Assembly (NCBI GenBank): GCA_023386815.1
Contig: JAEWIZ010000023.1
Coordinates: 124,001-188,000 of the forward strand
Direction of reading: 5' to 3'
DNA length: 64,000 bases
From: Bacillota bacterium
Lineage (GTDB): Bacteria; Bacillota; Clostridia; Lachnospirales; Lachnospiraceae
Shown: positions 62,139-64,000 of the stretch, piece by piece
Layout: every line of letters begins with the position of its first letter
How positions within the stretch are numbered: the first letter of the stretch is position 1
The notes under the pieces: generated by a model
What the model saw: only the letters and a program-made list of their open reading frames with translations
Database searches by the model: none
What the model was told of the DNA's origin: nothing
Position numbers and translations under genes: made by a program

Positions 62139-63440
62139 TTAAGAATTACTTGGTTTAAAGCCTTCGTTTTCCAAGGTATTAACATTATACTCAGAATTGA
62201 TCGCAAGCCAGGTCTGAGAATGATAATACATGATATTCCAAATAGCGATGCCGTACAAACCATATTCATCAACTAGTCGTAAAATAGCATTTACAGATCT
62301 AGCATCCTTAAACCAGACATAATGGTCTGCACCAGATATATTATAGTAGTAATAAGGCGTTTGAGTACCTTCATCGAATTCAATGGTGGAGCCGATTTGA
62401 TTTGCTAAATCCATTGCACTAGAATTTGATAAGGGTGCTCCTATTGTTTCTCCTTCAATGTAGGGAAGCTCCCAATCATAGGCGATTCTAGTCATTCCAA
62501 TCATTATTTTCTCCGAAGGTATCTGGGTTATCACATATTCTAAGTATTCTCCAACATAATACGAACTAGTTTGATAAAGTTGGTCTATATGCCCTTCCTG
62601 CCATAAATAAGTTATTAATATCACGAAATTTGAAGCTTTCCCAATCTCCGAATAATAAGGTTGAAAGTATGGATAGCCTATTTGGAACTTAAATGTATTT
62701 GGTGATAGTGATACGAAAACAACATACCCTTCCTCATTTAGCCGATTTGTTACCCTTGCTACAAACTCAGCATAGCCAGCCAAATCAGCTTGTAATATCT
62801 GTATGAAAGCCAAATTTACTCCCTTGTATCCCTTATCGTTCATAATTGTTAACATGTTATCGATTAATTTGTCCTGAATCCCCTGATTATTTAGGATGGA
62901 ATGAGTTGTTGCATAACTTCCTCTCCCTGAATCAGACATTGCTGAAACAAACATAATTGGTGTCACATTGTATTCCAGCGCAATAGAAATAACCTCTGTA
63001 TCATAAATATCCTGGATATTCCCGGATGGATCAACCCGGTAATTCAATATCGTTAAGTAGGTTAACGAGGGTAATGTTTTTCTTAGAATCTGTTCCTCAA
63101 TAAATACACTGGTATAACCCATTACATTAATGTTCTTATTCGTAGCATAGCTAATCACTAATTCCTGACCTGGATAAATGAAAGCCTTATTCGCTATTTC
63201 CGGATTATTTCTTAACAGCTGATTTATCGAAATGCCGTATGTTTGTGCAATACTCTCGAGGCTATCTCCCCCTTTCACTGTGTAGGTTTGTTGCGGATGA
63301 ACTATCATAATCGCTTGACCAATGTTTGGTGTTGTTTTGGCAACCAATTCATTATCCATTTCTAACCGATTGAGCGAAATATTATTTTGCTGTGCAATTT
63401 CAGCAAGACTTTCTCCCTTTTGAAAAATATGAATATCCAT
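62139..63440 (-). CDS. Spore-type LysM-LysM-GH18 protein, catalytic acids missing
   Basis: A 433-residue protein of the YaaH/SleL type: two LysM domains at the N-terminus (2-48 MDIHIFQKGESLAEIAQQ; 53-98 TYTVKGGDSLESIAQTYGIS) and a GH18 domain (about 105-425, INVMGYTSVF through YGIAIWNIMYYHSQTW). Active relatives cleave cortex peptidoglycan at the spore surface. The usual DGxxxDxE motif (for example DGVNIDFE) here reads KGVNLAFI at 206-213: both Asp and the Glu are replaced. No signal peptide, as normal for mother-cell spore proteins. Probably a binding or structural protein now. AGGTG precedes the ATG. Confidence 0.88.
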   Translation of the reverse strand: MDIHIFQKGESLAEIAQQNNISLNRLEMDNELVAKTTPNIGQAIMIVHPQQTYTVKGGDSLESIAQTYGISINQLLRNNPEIANKAFIYPGQELVISYATNKNINVMGYTSVFIEEQILRKTLPSLTYLTILNYRVDPSGNIQDIYDTEVISIALEYNVTPIMFVSAMSDSGRGSYATTHSILNNQGIQDKLIDNMLTIMNDKGYKGVNLAFIQILQADLAGYAEFVARVTNRLNEEGYVVFVSLSPNTFKFQIGYPYFQPYYSEIGKASNFVILITYLWQEGHIDQLYQTSSYYVGEYLEYVITQIPSEKIMIGMTRIAYDWELPYIEGETIGAPLSNSSAMDLANQIGSTIEFDEGTQTPYYYYNISGADHYVWFKDARSVNAILRLVDEYGLYGIAIWNIMYYHSQTWLAINSEYNVNTLENEGFKPSNS

Positions 63441-63495
63441 AAAGGCACCTAATGGGCTTTTTATTAATATATGCTCAAAGAAGAAAAAAGTTTAA

Positions 63496-63525
63496 GATAC
63501 CCAAATAAAACAATGCTTGGGTATC
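63496..63525 (-). terminator. Terminator of the VOC-protein gene
   Basis: Perfect 9-bp stem GATACCCAA/TTGGGTATC with a 12-nt loop; CTTAAACTTTTTTC follows on the minus strand. Confidence 0.8.
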
Positions 63526-63551
63526 ACACATGCTCTTTTTCAAATTATTCA

Positions 63552-64000
63552 TTAATTACTATACGCATCTTTTAACGTCTGTAGATCAAACTTCTTCATT
63601 TTCAGAAATGCTTCTGTAACACGCTTCACTTCTTCCTTTGTTCCGTGCATCATAATGTCATGGAGAAAAACAGGTTCAATCTGCCAAGATACACCAAATT
63701 GATCCTTCAGCCATCCGCATTGTTCCGCTTGTGGGTCAAAGGAAAGCTTGTCCCAATAATGATCAATTTCTTCCTGGTTATCGCATAAAACCACGAAGGA
63801 TATTGCTTCATTAAAGGTGTAATTTTCACCATAACCATGATCCATTGCTACTAATTCCAGCCCTCGAATCACCGCTTCGCCGTAGTTTATTCGGGCTCTT
63901 GGATCGGCTGCTTCTCCATTTGCATAATAGTTAACAAATCCCTTTTTAGATGCTTCAAAGACTTCAGCATAATAATCGAGGGCTGCCTCTGCTTTTCCAC
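63552..64000 (-). CDS. VOC superfamily protein, PhnB-like, 5' end outside the window
   Basis: 149 codons are visible and the frame stays open to the right edge, beginning with GKAEAALDYYAEVFEASKKG; the true start lies beyond 64000. The motif GKAEAALDYYAEVF, then a GLELVAMDHG strand, SFVVLCDNQEEIDHYWDKL, and CGWLKDQFGVSWQIEP match the PhnB/3-demethylubiquinone-9 methyltransferase-like family of the vicinal oxygen chelate fold. These small metal-binding proteins are mostly uncharacterised. An internal GTG at 63872 is not the start, since family residues continue upstream of it. Confidence 0.85.
   Translation of the reverse strand, partial: GKAEAALDYYAEVFEASKKGFVNYYANGEAADPRARINYGEAVIRGLELVAMDHGYGENYTFNEAISFVVLCDNQEEIDHYWDKLSFDPQAEQCGWLKDQFGVSWQIEPVFLHDIMMHGTKEEVKRVTEAFLKMKKFDLQTLKDAYSN

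Noticed and set aside
63552..63872. A complete 106-residue protein beginning at the GTG at 63872
   Set aside because: The reading frame continues upstream with family-typical residues to the window edge, so the gene is longer and only partly visible.

Overview
The window reads as a low-GC, spore-forming, plant- or glycan-degrading anaerobe of the Firmicutes, most like a Lachnospiraceae member such as Lachnoclostridium or Anaerocolumna. The reasons are AT-rich DNA with strong GGAGG ribosome sites, YesMN-type two-component systems next to sugar ABC importers and glycosidases, LrgAB, LysM-GH18 spore-type proteins, BspA-type surface proteins, and a typical L-lactate dehydrogenase. The species assignment is inference. 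No rRNA, tRNA, CRISPR array or complete insertion sequence was seen.

Region by region. Positions 1-5850 (minus strand) hold housekeeping genes: a partial small Fe-S protein, aconitase, a TauE exporter, TrmO and a tocopherol-cyclase-like protein. Positions 6033-15304 hold an alpha-galactoside module: GH36 alpha-galactosidase, two ABC permeases, a binding lipoprotein, and the YesN/YesM-type regulator pair. The 5' leader of the sensor gene is an 11-nt tandem repeat. Positions 15737-32298 carry a secreted M16 peptidase, RsuA, a SIMPL protein, an SDR, a GH18-LRR fusion, a 5'-nucleotidase, NamA and endonuclease IV, LrgAB, and a large BspA/Big2/FN3 surface protein.

Positions 32634-47452 form a second carbohydrate region. 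A GH95 fucosidase sits behind an ABC importer operon, with a perfect 44-bp-arm palindrome between transporter and enzyme genes. A divergent HK/RR pair follows, then a stalk/PrcB-repeat exported protein, then a separate FucU - GH31 - UROD-like set. GH95 plus FucU plus GH31 suggests fucosylated xyloglucan or host-type glycan use, with FucU handling released L-fucose.

Positions 47800-52100 are an accessory strip of very small genes, several too short for ordinary gene calling: two related one-helix proteins (one with a zinc ribbon) with near-identical terminators, DUF4177, a YmaF protein, a C-type lectin protein, exported orphans, and an IS110-like transposase remnant. Three minus-strand genes here share a conserved ~50-bp upstream element. 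Positions 52371-64000 carry a Gfo/Idh oxidoreductase, an LDH-AraC pair, a transglutaminase-LRR surface protein, an SH3-NlpC/P60 hydrolase with a WalR-like box at its promoter, an unrecognised Rossmann-like orphan, TerC, a LysM-GH18 protein lacking the catalytic acids, and a partial VOC protein.

The two ABC operons follow the same logic: the regulators sense an extracellular sugar cue, the binding-protein gene comes first and is followed by a hairpin, then come the permeases and finally an intracellular glycosidase. No MsmK-type ATPase gene is present in the window, so a shared ATPase encoded elsewhere is implied.
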